DNA from: Micavibrio sp. UBA1664
GTDB lineage: Bacteria > Pseudomonadota > Alphaproteobacteria > Micavibrionales > UBA1664
Reading direction: 5' to 3'
DNA length: 9,125 bases
Assembly: GCA_002320485.1 (NCBI GenBank)
Contig: DCKW01000043.1
Coordinates: 1,943-11,067 of the forward strand
Below, in pieces: positions 1 to 6,759 of this stretch. Each line of letters opens with the position of its first letter. The first letter of the stretch is position 1. The notes beneath the pieces are model-generated. The model worked only from the letters and a program-made list of their open reading frames with translations. It was not told the DNA's origin and did no database searches. The translations under genes and the position numbers were made by a program.

Positions 1-669
1 ATCATGGACGGAAACGGCCGCTGGGCAAAATCCCGAAAGCTGCCTCGGACTGCCGGACATAAGAAGGGCATTGAGGCAACCAAAGCCATTGTCAAACGGG
101 CAGGGGAGATTAAGGTCGAATATTTAACGCTTTATGCTTTTTCCACAGAAAACTGGAACAGACCTGAAAGTGAAATTGACGACTTGATGAGTCTTCTACG
201 GTTTTATCTTAAATCGGAAACCGCCGAACTTCATAAAAATGATGTTCGTTTGCGTGTAATCGGCTTTCGGGAAAAATTGTCGCAAGATATTATTACATTG
301 ATCGAAAAAGTGGAGAGTATGACGGCAAACAATACGGGGCTTAATTTGACTATTGCACTCGATTACGGCTCAAGGCAGGAAATTGTCAGTGCTGTAAACC
401 GTATTATCCATGATGGAAAGACCGATATTGATGAATCCGTATTATCGACCTATTTATTTACGCATGATATTCCCGATCCTGATTTGCTGATCCGTAGTAG
501 TGGCGAACAAAGAATTAGTAATTTTTTATTATGGCAGTGTGCGTATAGCGAGTTTTTTTTTAGCGATTTAATGTGGCCGGATTTTACATCTGAAGAATTT
601 GATAAAGCTATTGAAGCGTTTAGAGCACGCGATCGCAGGTTCGGTGGTATAGAAAGCGTACAAGCATGA
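1..669 (+). CDS. uppS: Undecaprenyl diphosphate synthase (5' partial)
   Basis: Cytosolic cis-prenyltransferase that adds isopentenyl diphosphate units to farnesyl diphosphate, giving the C55 lipid carrier for peptidoglycan and O-antigen. The frame is open from base 1 (Ile codon, then Met at 4), and Ile-Met-Asp-Gly-Asn-Gly-Arg-Trp is the internal family motif IIMDGNGRW. The true start therefore lies upstream and roughly 15-20 residues are missing; the ATG at 4 is not the start. Numbering from that Met, Asp2 matches the catalytic Asp, FSTENW (46-51) and RSSGEQRISNFLLWQ (164-178) match the substrate-binding blocks, and YSEFFFSDLMWPDF follows at 181-194. RSSGE replaces the commoner RTSGE, a conservative change. 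The stop overlaps the cdsA start (ATGA), suggesting translational coupling. A nine-T run (553-561) encodes the Phe triplet. Family identity is certain from these motifs. Confidence 0.97.
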   Translation: MMDGNGRWAKSRKLPRTAGHKKGIEATKAIVKRAGEIKVEYLTLYAFSTENWNRPESEIDDLMSLLRFYLKSETAELHKNDVRLRVIGFREKLSQDIITLIEKVESMTANNTGLNLTIALDYGSRQEIVSAVNRIIHDGKTDIDESVLSTYLFTHDIPDPDLLIRSSGEQRISNFLLWQCAYSEFFFSDLMWPDFTSEEFDKAIEAFRARDRRFGGIESVQA

Positions 670-1352
670 GTTTGTTAAAAAGAATAATATCGGCTCTTAT
701 TTTGGCCCCGTTGGCCATGGCTGTTATCTATAATGGTGGTATTGCATATCATGGATTTATTATAACTGTCATGGCGATCGCCCTATTTGAATTTTTTATG
801 ATTGCCCGAAATGAAGTTAAAAAAAGATGGCGGGTTAGCGTTTTTATATTCGGTATATTTTATTGTATTGCCACATATTTTGCCTTGATGGGATTGCGGC
901 TCGATTATGGTTATATATTAACCGGATTAGTCTTTATCGGTGTTTGGGCAAGCGATATTGGCGGATTTATTTTTGGAAAACTTATTGGCGGGCGTAAACT
1001 TTGTCCTTCAGTCAGCCCCAATAAAACATGGGCAGGACTTATTGGGGCCTGCTTATTTCCGTTTATAATTTTGGACGGATATATCGCTTTTTTTGCCCGT
1101 GATCTAACAGTTCAGGAAGCTTACGCGTGGGGCTTGGGGGCTTCGCTGATTATCGGCTTGCTAGGCCAAACAGGGGATCTATTTATTTCGCTGTTGAAAC
1201 GACGGGTTGGCTTGAAAGATACCGGTAAATTAATCCCCGGCCATGGCGGCGTTCTTGACAGAATTGATGCCATGATGCTCGTCGCCATTGTCATTTGGGG
1301 CCTGCTTAATCTGAAAGTGATTATATGGAACGAAAATCTGTTACCGTTTTAG
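666..1352 (+). CDS. cdsA: Phosphatidate cytidylyltransferase (CDP-diglyceride synthase)
   Basis: Inner-membrane enzyme converting phosphatidic acid and CTP to CDP-diacylglycerol, the precursor of bacterial phospholipids. The family signature is intact near the C-terminus: SLLKR (175-179), KD (184-185), PGHGGVLDRID (191-201). An upstream ASDIGGFIFGKLIGG (95-109) and SPNKTW (117-122) also fit. Several hydrophobic segments are visible (about 7-23, 30-46, 56-76, 82-98, 124-143, 156-172, 203-221). At 228 residues it is shorter than the roughly 260-285 usual for the family; the shortening seems to lie in the N-terminal and middle membrane part, not the catalytic end. The start ATG overlaps the uppS stop by 4 nt. 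The last eight codons lie in the 28-nt overlap with dxr. No strong ribosome binding site is seen, consistent with coupling. Confidence 0.95.
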   Translation: MSLLKRIISALILAPLAMAVIYNGGIAYHGFIITVMAIALFEFFMIARNEVKKRWRVSVFIFGIFYCIATYFALMGLRLDYGYILTGLVFIGVWASDIGGFIFGKLIGGRKLCPSVSPNKTWAGLIGACLFPFIILDGYIAFFARDLTVQEAYAWGLGASLIIGLLGQTGDLFISLLKRRVGLKDTGKLIPGHGGVLDRIDAMMLVAIVIWGLLNLKVIIWNENLLPF

Positions 1353-2488
1353 GGGCCACAGGATCAATCGGTGCAAGCACACTTGATCTCATCCGCCATC
1401 ATCATGATCGCTATGATGTGCGTGTTTTAACAGCAGGCTCGAATGTTGAGAGGCTCATCCGTCTAGCACAGGAATTTAAACCCGAATATGTTGCCATTGC
1501 AAATCAGAAAAGCATTACACAATTAAAGTCGCAATGTCCCGACAGCAAAGTTATATCGGTTGATGAGGCTGCCCTTGTTGATACTGACTGGACTATGGCC
1601 GCCATTGTAGGGACGGCGGGTTTGATTCCCACAATGAATGCTATTCAACGCGGAAAGCAGGTTGCCTTTGCATCCAAGGAATGCCTGGTCGCTGCCGGCA
1701 ATTTGATGATGAGGGCAGTGAGAGACAACGGTGCGACACTATTGCCCGTGGATAGCGAACATAATGCTATATACCAAGTTTTTGATGATAAGCAAAAATC
1801 ATCCGTCAAACGATTAATTTTAACCGCGTCGGGAGGGCCGTTTCGCGGATGGAACTATGAGCAAATGCAAACTGTAACGCCTGCCCAAGCTGTCGCACAC
1901 CCGACATGGTCAATGGGAGCTAAAATTTCTGTCGATAGTGCAACTCTAATGAATAAAGCTCTCGAGGTTATAGAAGCACATTATCTATTCAATATGCCAT
2001 CGGAGAAAATCGATGTGATTATACATCCGCAATCCCTCATCCATTCCATGGTTGAATATAATGACGGGTCAATTTTAAGTCAGATGGGACCCAGTGATAT
2101 GCGTACACCCATTGCCTATTGCCTTGGTTGGCCGGAAAGAATTGACACCAGTGCCCCGGCACTTGATTTGGAAACCATACAAAAGCTTACTTTTGAAAGG
2201 CCTGACACCGATAAATTTAAATCATTAGCAATGGTGCGCCAAGTTTTGCGCGAAGGGCAGGCGGCTTGCATTGTTTTCAATGCTGCCAATGAAATTGCCA
2301 ATCAAGCTTTTCTTGACGAAAAAATCCCATTTTTAAAAATTTATGATGCGATTGAGGAGTCTTTGTGTAAGATGGGCAAAAGGACTATTGATAATATGGA
2401 AGATGTGATTGCATTGGATCACGATACACGCCATATTACCCTGAAATACATATCGGATAGAGATAACAAAAAGATTCATTATGCTTGA
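1325..2488 (+). CDS. dxr: 1-deoxy-D-xylulose 5-phosphate reductoisomerase
   Basis: Catalyses the first committed step of the MEP isoprenoid pathway: NADPH-dependent rearrangement and reduction of DXP to 2-C-methyl-D-erythritol 4-phosphate; cytosolic. Seen in the sequence: NADPH-binding loop GATGSIG (10-16); SKECLVAAG (117-125); metal ligands Asp143 and Glu145 in PVDSEHNAIYQ; TASGGPFRGW (167-176); the flexible active-site loop AHPTWSMGAK (191-200) with His192 and Trp195; NKALEVIEAHYLF (210-222) with the third metal ligand Glu214; HPQSLIHSMVEY (234-245); and MGPSDMRTPI (254-263). The length, 387 residues, is normal. The start is fixed by the nucleotide-binding strand beginning only a few residues in (MERKSVTVLG). 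The gene overlaps cdsA by 28 nt and rseP by 8 nt. Its product supplies the C5 units used by UppS in the same cluster. Confidence 0.98.
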   Translation: MERKSVTVLGATGSIGASTLDLIRHHHDRYDVRVLTAGSNVERLIRLAQEFKPEYVAIANQKSITQLKSQCPDSKVISVDEAALVDTDWTMAAIVGTAGLIPTMNAIQRGKQVAFASKECLVAAGNLMMRAVRDNGATLLPVDSEHNAIYQVFDDKQKSSVKRLILTASGGPFRGWNYEQMQTVTPAQAVAHPTWSMGAKISVDSATLMNKALEVIEAHYLFNMPSEKIDVIIHPQSLIHSMVEYNDGSILSQMGPSDMRTPIAYCLGWPERIDTSAPALDLETIQKLTFERPDTDKFKSLAMVRQVLREGQAACIVFNAANEIANQAFLDEKIPFLKIYDAIEESLCKMGKRTIDNMEDVIALDHDTRHITLKYISDRDNKKIHYA

Positions 2489-3866
2489 TTACTTTCACAA
2501 TTTTGCGGCCATGGGGCTGACCGGACTTACAGATTTTTTCTTACCCTTCCTTATCGTGTTATCGATTTTGGTTTTTGTGCATGAATGGGGGCATTACATT
2601 GTCGCCCGTTACTACGGTGTAAGGGTGGATGTTTTCTCCATCGGTTTCGGAAAAGAATTATTCGGATGGACTGACAGAAGCGGGACGCGGTGGAAAGTCA
2701 GTCTGATTCCTCTTGGCGGCTATGTACAAATGTTTGGTGATACCGACCCCAGTAGCTCTCATAACAAATATGAAATGACAGAGGATAATCAGACCCGCCC
2801 TATGACAGCTGAAGAAAGACGGGTAGCTTTCTTTACAAAACCGGTTTATCAACGCGCGGCTATCGTTTTTGCAGGGCCTGCGATTAATTTTATTTTTGCC
2901 TTAATGATTCTCTCATGTTTATACGTGGTTGTCGGTAAACCTGTTACGCCCCCGGTTGCAGCGGGAGTTATTGTAGATTCCGCTGCTGATAAAGGGGGAC
3001 TTCGCCCTTATGACAGGGTTTTGAATATTAATGGCGAAAAGGTGGAAAGCTTTTCCGATATTCAAAAACGTGTTGCAATATCTTTAAATACGCCGCTTGA
3101 CCTTGCAGTTGAACGAAACGGTGAAATTTTAAATCTGACTATTACACCTGAAATTCAAACAATGGAGGACCGTTTCGGTTTCAGCCAAAGTCGTGGAATG
3201 ATGGGTGTGCTAGGCTCGGATAGCGGGGTGAATGTTAATGACATCATCAGCATTAACGGACAAAACATACAATCTCTTGATCCTGAAGCTAAAAAATCTT
3301 TGGTTAACGCGGTGCTGGGGAAGGATGCCGTTATTGAACTTCCAAAAGGTAATGATGAAGCCCAAAAATTGCATGTACGGTTACATAGCCACGCTGAAAC
3401 AGGTCAGGATGATACGAAAATTAATGCGGTATATCTAACTGAAACGTCATCAAAGGAAATCGTTAAATATGGTTTCACAGACGCATTAACGGCATCTGTA
3501 AAGGAAAGCTGGTTTATCGTAAAAGGAACAGTTGAAGCGATCGGTCAAATAATTACAGGCACTCGGAGTGCTTCGGAACTCGGAGGGATCGTACGAATCG
3601 GCGCCATTGCAGGGGATGCCGCACAAAACGGTATGATTGCGTTAATTAGTTTTATGGCTTTATTATCCATCAATCTGGGACTTATCAACCTGTTTCCTAT
3701 TCCGCTTCTGGATGGCGGACACCTTGTGTTCTACACCTACGAAGCTATTATGGGTAAGCCAATGTCTGAAAAAATAATGGACTATGCCCTTAAATGCGGT
3801 ATGGTCTTTTTGATCGGATTAATGGCTTTCGCCAACTTGAACGATATAGTGCAAATTATACTTTAA
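2481..3866 (+). CDS. rseP: Site-2 intramembrane zinc metalloprotease RseP
   Basis: Inner-membrane protease of the S2P family, which in proteobacteria cleaves anti-sigma factors and leftover signal peptides within the membrane. Seen: the zinc-binding HEWGH (34-38) in the first membrane segment (about 20-42); SIPLGGY-type reentrant region as SLIPLGGYVQMFGD (74-87); FFTKPVYQRAAIVFAGPAINF (about 117-137) leading the second segment; and NLFPIPLLDGGH (403-414), whose Asp411 is the third zinc ligand, near the C-terminal membrane segments. A PDZ domain occupies about 160-225 (GLRPYDRVLNINGEKVESF). A second, shorter PDZ-like stretch follows at about 241-305 (NVNDIISINGQNIQSL). At 461 residues it is near the two-PDZ E. 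coli protein (450) and longer than single-PDZ alphaproteobacterial forms. The start at 2481 overlaps the dxr end by 8 nt; Met11 is a less likely start. The cognate anti-sigma substrate is not encoded here. Confidence 0.95.
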   Translation: MLDYFHNFAAMGLTGLTDFFLPFLIVLSILVFVHEWGHYIVARYYGVRVDVFSIGFGKELFGWTDRSGTRWKVSLIPLGGYVQMFGDTDPSSSHNKYEMTEDNQTRPMTAEERRVAFFTKPVYQRAAIVFAGPAINFIFALMILSCLYVVVGKPVTPPVAAGVIVDSAADKGGLRPYDRVLNINGEKVESFSDIQKRVAISLNTPLDLAVERNGEILNLTITPEIQTMEDRFGFSQSRGMMGVLGSDSGVNVNDIISINGQNIQSLDPEAKKSLVNAVLGKDAVIELPKGNDEAQKLHVRLHSHAETGQDDTKINAVYLTETSSKEIVKYGFTDALTASVKESWFIVKGTVEAIGQIITGTRSASELGGIVRIGAIAGDAAQNGMIALISFMALLSINLGLINLFPIPLLDGGHLVFYTYEAIMGKPMSEKIMDYALKCGMVFLIGLMAFANLNDIVQIIL

Positions 3867-3878
3867 AATTTGGGACAC

Positions 3879-6182
3879 ATGAAACATACATTACTATTCT
3901 TCTTTGGACTTTTCCTCTTGCCTCTGACGCATGCAAATGCTCAGGAATCTTCATTTCTGGCATTTGATCGTGCGGGCGAGACACAGGCGAGGGTATCGAA
4001 TATATCGGTCGAAGGCACACAAAGGGTTGATCCGGCCACGGTCATATCATACATGCAAATTAGTCCCGGCGATAGCTATACACAGGATTCTCTAAGCGAG
4101 GCTTTAAAACGGTTATACGCAACCGGCTTGTTTGCCGATGTTAATTTGCGTCAGGACGGTAATAACCTGATTGTAGACGTAGTTGAAAATCCTGTTATTA
4201 ACCGTGTGGCCTTTGAAGGAAATGACGAGATTGAAGATACCGAACTTGCCGGTGAGATCAGCTCCCGCCCGCGCGCCGTCTATATTCGTAATGACGTCCG
4301 CCGTGATGTTAGCCGTCTGCAGGAAATTTATCGTCGTACTGGAAATTATTCCGCTGTTGTAACTGCCGAAATTATCAAACTTGATCAAAACCGTATCAAC
4401 CTTGTTTTTAATATTGATGAAGGCCCGAAAAGTACTATTAAAGGTATAAAATTTATCGGTAACGAGGCCTTTGATGATGCTGACTTAAGGGCGGTTATTT
4501 CTTCTAAAGAAGACCGTTGGTATCGTTTCCTATCGTCCGACGACCGCTATGATGCCGACAGAATGTCTTTCGATCAGGAATTGCTACGCCGGTTTTATCT
4601 GAAAAACGGTTATGTTGATTTTAACATGGTTGCCGCCAATGCCGAATTAAGCCCTGATAAAGAATCTTTCTTTCTCACCTATACTTTAAATGAAGGCGAT
4701 CGCTATAAGGTCAATAATGTTTCCGTCGATTCTTCCCGTTTGCGAAACGTTGACAATACTTCGCTCGAAAACGTGGTAGTCGTAAAGGAAGGGAAATGGT
4801 ATTCTTCCGATGATGTTGAGGAAACAGTCGATGAACTGACGGCAAAATTGGGTGATATGCAATATGCGTTTGCGCAAATCCGTCCTGATATCAAACGCAA
4901 TCCTGAGAGTAAAACAGTTGATATTACATTCCGTGCCGAAGAAACCCAGCGTGTATTTGTTGAGGCCATTAACATTAAGGGAAATGTCAGAACACTGGAT
5001 AAGGTCATCCGCCGTGAATTTGATGTAGTTGAAGGTGATCCTTATTCTACGACAAAAGTTGCCGATGCCGAAAGAAACATCCAAAATCTGGACTTTTTTA
5101 ACAAAGTCGTTGTAAAGCCAAAACCAGGATCTGCGCCGGATCAGACAGTTATTGACGTTGATGTCGAGGAAAAATCAACCGGTGAGATCTCCATTGGGGC
5201 AGGTTTTTCGACATCCGATGGTCCTTTGGCGGACCTCCGCATACGTGAGAGAAACTTCCTCGGTAAAGGGCAGGATGTTTTGTTTGGAACAACGATTGCA
5301 GGTGAACGGACAGAATTTGATCTATCATTTACAGAACCTTATTTCTTTAACCGCGACCTGGCCGCAGGGTTTGACTTGTTCCATGTCACACGCGATCTAC
5401 AGGATGAAAGCTCTTATGACCAAAAAACGACTGGTGGGGCATTGCGTCTGAACTATCCTCTGACCAAAAAATTACGTCAGCAGCTCAAATACAGATACCA
5501 GACTAATACAATTGAAAATGTTGATTCCGGGGCATCACGTTTTGTTCGGGATCAGGAAGGTACCAGAGACACGTCCGCCATATCGCAAACATTGAGCTAT
5601 AATGATCTCAATAGCGATATCGCACCCAGTGACGGCTATAAACTATGGTTGGAAACAGAACTTGCCGGTCTTGGTGGTGACGCGAAATTCATTTCCGGTA
5701 AGACAGGTGGTAGCTACTATTACCCGATTACTAAAAAAGTAACATTTAATACTCTTGCTGAAGTCGGTGGAATTACAGGCTATAGCGATAGCGATGTGGA
5801 AATTAACGAACGCTACTTTATCGGAAGCCGGACATTGCGAGGCTTTGAATATGGTGGTATCGGCCCTCGTGACCTCACGACAGATGACGCCCTTGGTGGT
5901 AATCTATTCTACCGTGGTTCAACAGAGCTTAGCTTTCCTGTAGGGTTGCCGGAAGAAATGGGTATTAAAGGACATCTATTTAGCGATTACGGAAGTTTGT
6001 GGAGCCTGGATGAAAGCGACCCTGCGATTGCCGATAATAACAGTATTCGTGCGTCCATCGGATTTGGATTGTCATGGTTGTCACCGTTAGGCCCGCTTCG
6101 TGTTGATTTTGCCACACCTGTATTGGATGAAGATTACGATAAGGATGAAGTCTTCCGTTTTGATTTTGGAACCAGATTTTAA
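3879..6182 (+). CDS. bamA: Outer membrane protein assembly factor BamA
   Basis: Central Omp85-family component of the BAM complex, which folds and inserts beta-barrel proteins into the outer membrane. The 767-residue product starts with a signal peptide (MKHTLLFF..., hydrophobic core about 4-17, likely cleavage after ANA at about 19-21). Five POTRA domains are recognisable at about 38-104, 105-182, 185-272, 275-355 and 358-431. The beta-barrel covers about 433-767. Loop 6 carries FIGSRTLRGFEYGGIGPRD (647-665) with the conserved RGF core, and the protein ends in a terminal Phe after alternating aromatic residues (FRFDFGTRF), the usual beta-signal. I chose ATG 3879 over the in-frame TTG at 3870 because it puts Lys directly after Met in a classic signal peptide; neither start has a well-spaced Shine-Dalgarno. 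It lies 12 nt after rseP and 12 nt before skp, the usual partner order. Confidence 0.97.
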   Translation: MKHTLLFFFGLFLLPLTHANAQESSFLAFDRAGETQARVSNISVEGTQRVDPATVISYMQISPGDSYTQDSLSEALKRLYATGLFADVNLRQDGNNLIVDVVENPVINRVAFEGNDEIEDTELAGEISSRPRAVYIRNDVRRDVSRLQEIYRRTGNYSAVVTAEIIKLDQNRINLVFNIDEGPKSTIKGIKFIGNEAFDDADLRAVISSKEDRWYRFLSSDDRYDADRMSFDQELLRRFYLKNGYVDFNMVAANAELSPDKESFFLTYTLNEGDRYKVNNVSVDSSRLRNVDNTSLENVVVVKEGKWYSSDDVEETVDELTAKLGDMQYAFAQIRPDIKRNPESKTVDITFRAEETQRVFVEAINIKGNVRTLDKVIRREFDVVEGDPYSTTKVADAERNIQNLDFFNKVVVKPKPGSAPDQTVIDVDVEEKSTGEISIGAGFSTSDGPLADLRIRERNFLGKGQDVLFGTTIAGERTEFDLSFTEPYFFNRDLAAGFDLFHVTRDLQDESSYDQKTTGGALRLNYPLTKKLRQQLKYRYQTNTIENVDSGASRFVRDQEGTRDTSAISQTLSYNDLNSDIAPSDGYKLWLETELAGLGGDAKFISGKTGGSYYYPITKKVTFNTLAEVGGITGYSDSDVEINERYFIGSRTLRGFEYGGIGPRDLTTDDALGGNLFYRGSTELSFPVGLPEEMGIKGHLFSDYGSLWSLDESDPAIADNNSIRASIGFGLSWLSPLGPLRVDFATPVLDEDYDKDEVFRFDFGTRF

Positions 6183-6186
6183 GGAT
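6181..6186 (+). promoter_or_regulatory. Ribosome binding site of skp, overlapping the bamA stop
   Basis: AAGGAT begins within the bamA stop codon (TAAGGAT) and ends 8 nt before the ATG at 6195. It is the clearest purine-rich Shine-Dalgarno in the window; most other genes here show weak or no such motif. The overlap with the stop suggests terminating ribosomes can restart on skp. Confidence 0.6.
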
Positions 6187-6194
6187 AATTACCT

Positions 6195-6737
6195 ATGTTA
6201 AAATTACTATGTGCATTTTTTCTGATAATGATTTCGTTTCCTGTCGTCGCGGCTGAGGACGACGCTGAAAAGGTAGGTTTAAATATTGCTGTTGTGGATG
6301 TTCAGCAACTGATGGGAGTGTCAAAAGCCGGAAAATCTATACAGTCCCAAGGCAAGGACATTGTCGAAAAATATCAGAAAGATATGTCAGGCATACAAAA
6401 GGATTTGAAATCCGCCGAGAAAAAGGTAGTGGATGCGCAAAATGCTAAGGATAAGGAAGAATTTCAAAAACAGTTTCAAGCCTTTCAGAAAGAGTTGAAA
6501 GAAAGTCAGGAAGAATCACAGCAATTGCGTATGAAAAACGACCAAGCAGTGGCTGACGCTTTAAATATATTAAGAGATGAAATTGTCGAAATTGTTGACG
6601 AAATGACCGTCAAAAATAATTATGATTTAGTTATTACGCGCGCTGATGTTATTACAGTGTCCAAAAATATCGACATAACGGCCGAAGTCATGAAAGAGCT
6701 GGATAGCCGCTTAAAAACCGTCAAAGTCAATAGATAG
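6195..6737 (+). CDS. skp: Periplasmic chaperone Skp/OmpH family protein
   Basis: Periplasmic holdase that binds unfolded outer-membrane proteins on their way to the BAM complex. The 180-residue product has a signal peptide (hydrophobic core about 3-18, likely cleavage after VVA or VAA near 19-20). Next comes the short beta segment NIAVVDVQQLMGVSKAGKSI (30-49), typical of the OmpH family. A long charged, Lys/Glu/Gln-rich helical region (about 50-140) should form the tentacle-like coiled-coil arms. The segment NNYDLVITRADVITVSKNIDIT (141-162) returns to the beta core, and a final helix ends the protein. Cys6 sits inside the signal core and is not a lipobox. Low sequence conservation is usual for the family; placement between bamA and lpxD strongly supports the call. 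Confidence 0.9.
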   Translation: MLKLLCAFFLIMISFPVVAAEDDAEKVGLNIAVVDVQQLMGVSKAGKSIQSQGKDIVEKYQKDMSGIQKDLKSAEKKVVDAQNAKDKEEFQKQFQAFQKELKESQEESQQLRMKNDQAVADALNILRDEIVEIVDEMTVKNNYDLVITRADVITVSKNIDITAEVMKELDSRLKTVKVNR

Positions 6738-6753
6738 GGATAGCATAAGCTAT
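6736..6753 (+). promoter_or_regulatory. Possible Shine-Dalgarno plus spacer hairpin before lpxD
   Basis: The only purine-rich motif before lpxD is AGGGA at 6736-6740, about 19 nt from the ATG at 6760 and too far for normal use. Immediately after it, ATAGC (6740-6744) can pair with GCTAT (6749-6753) around the loop ATAA. If folded, this would bring AGGG within about 6 nt of the start codon. The stem is only five pairs and AU-rich, so this is a hypothesis. Confidence 0.3.
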
Positions 6754-6759
6754 ATCAAA

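Noticed and set aside
4..6. ATG at 4 as the uppS start
   Set aside because: The MDGNGRW motif is internal in all family members, and the preceding codon is Ile as expected in IIMDGNGRW, so the gene runs in from outside the window.
3837..3862. Possible promoter before bamA: TTGAAC (3837-3842) and TATACT (3857-3862)
   Set aside because: The spacer is only 14 nt against the usual 16-18, and the region lies inside the rseP end. The alternative -10 choices give spacers of 21 nt or more. AT-rich sequence makes such matches common.
3870..3878. TTG at 3870 as the bamA start
   Set aside because: It adds three residues before a well-formed signal peptide beginning at ATG 3879 and has no Shine-Dalgarno in front. 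GGGA at 3872-3875 is too close to 3879 to be decisive, so the choice rests on the signal peptide.
4686..5084. Long antisense open frame (132 codons) within bamA, with others antisense to lpxD and lpxA
   Set aside because: They lie opposite strongly conserved coding sequence, have no recognisable domain or start signals, and their composition is what reverse-complemented codons give.
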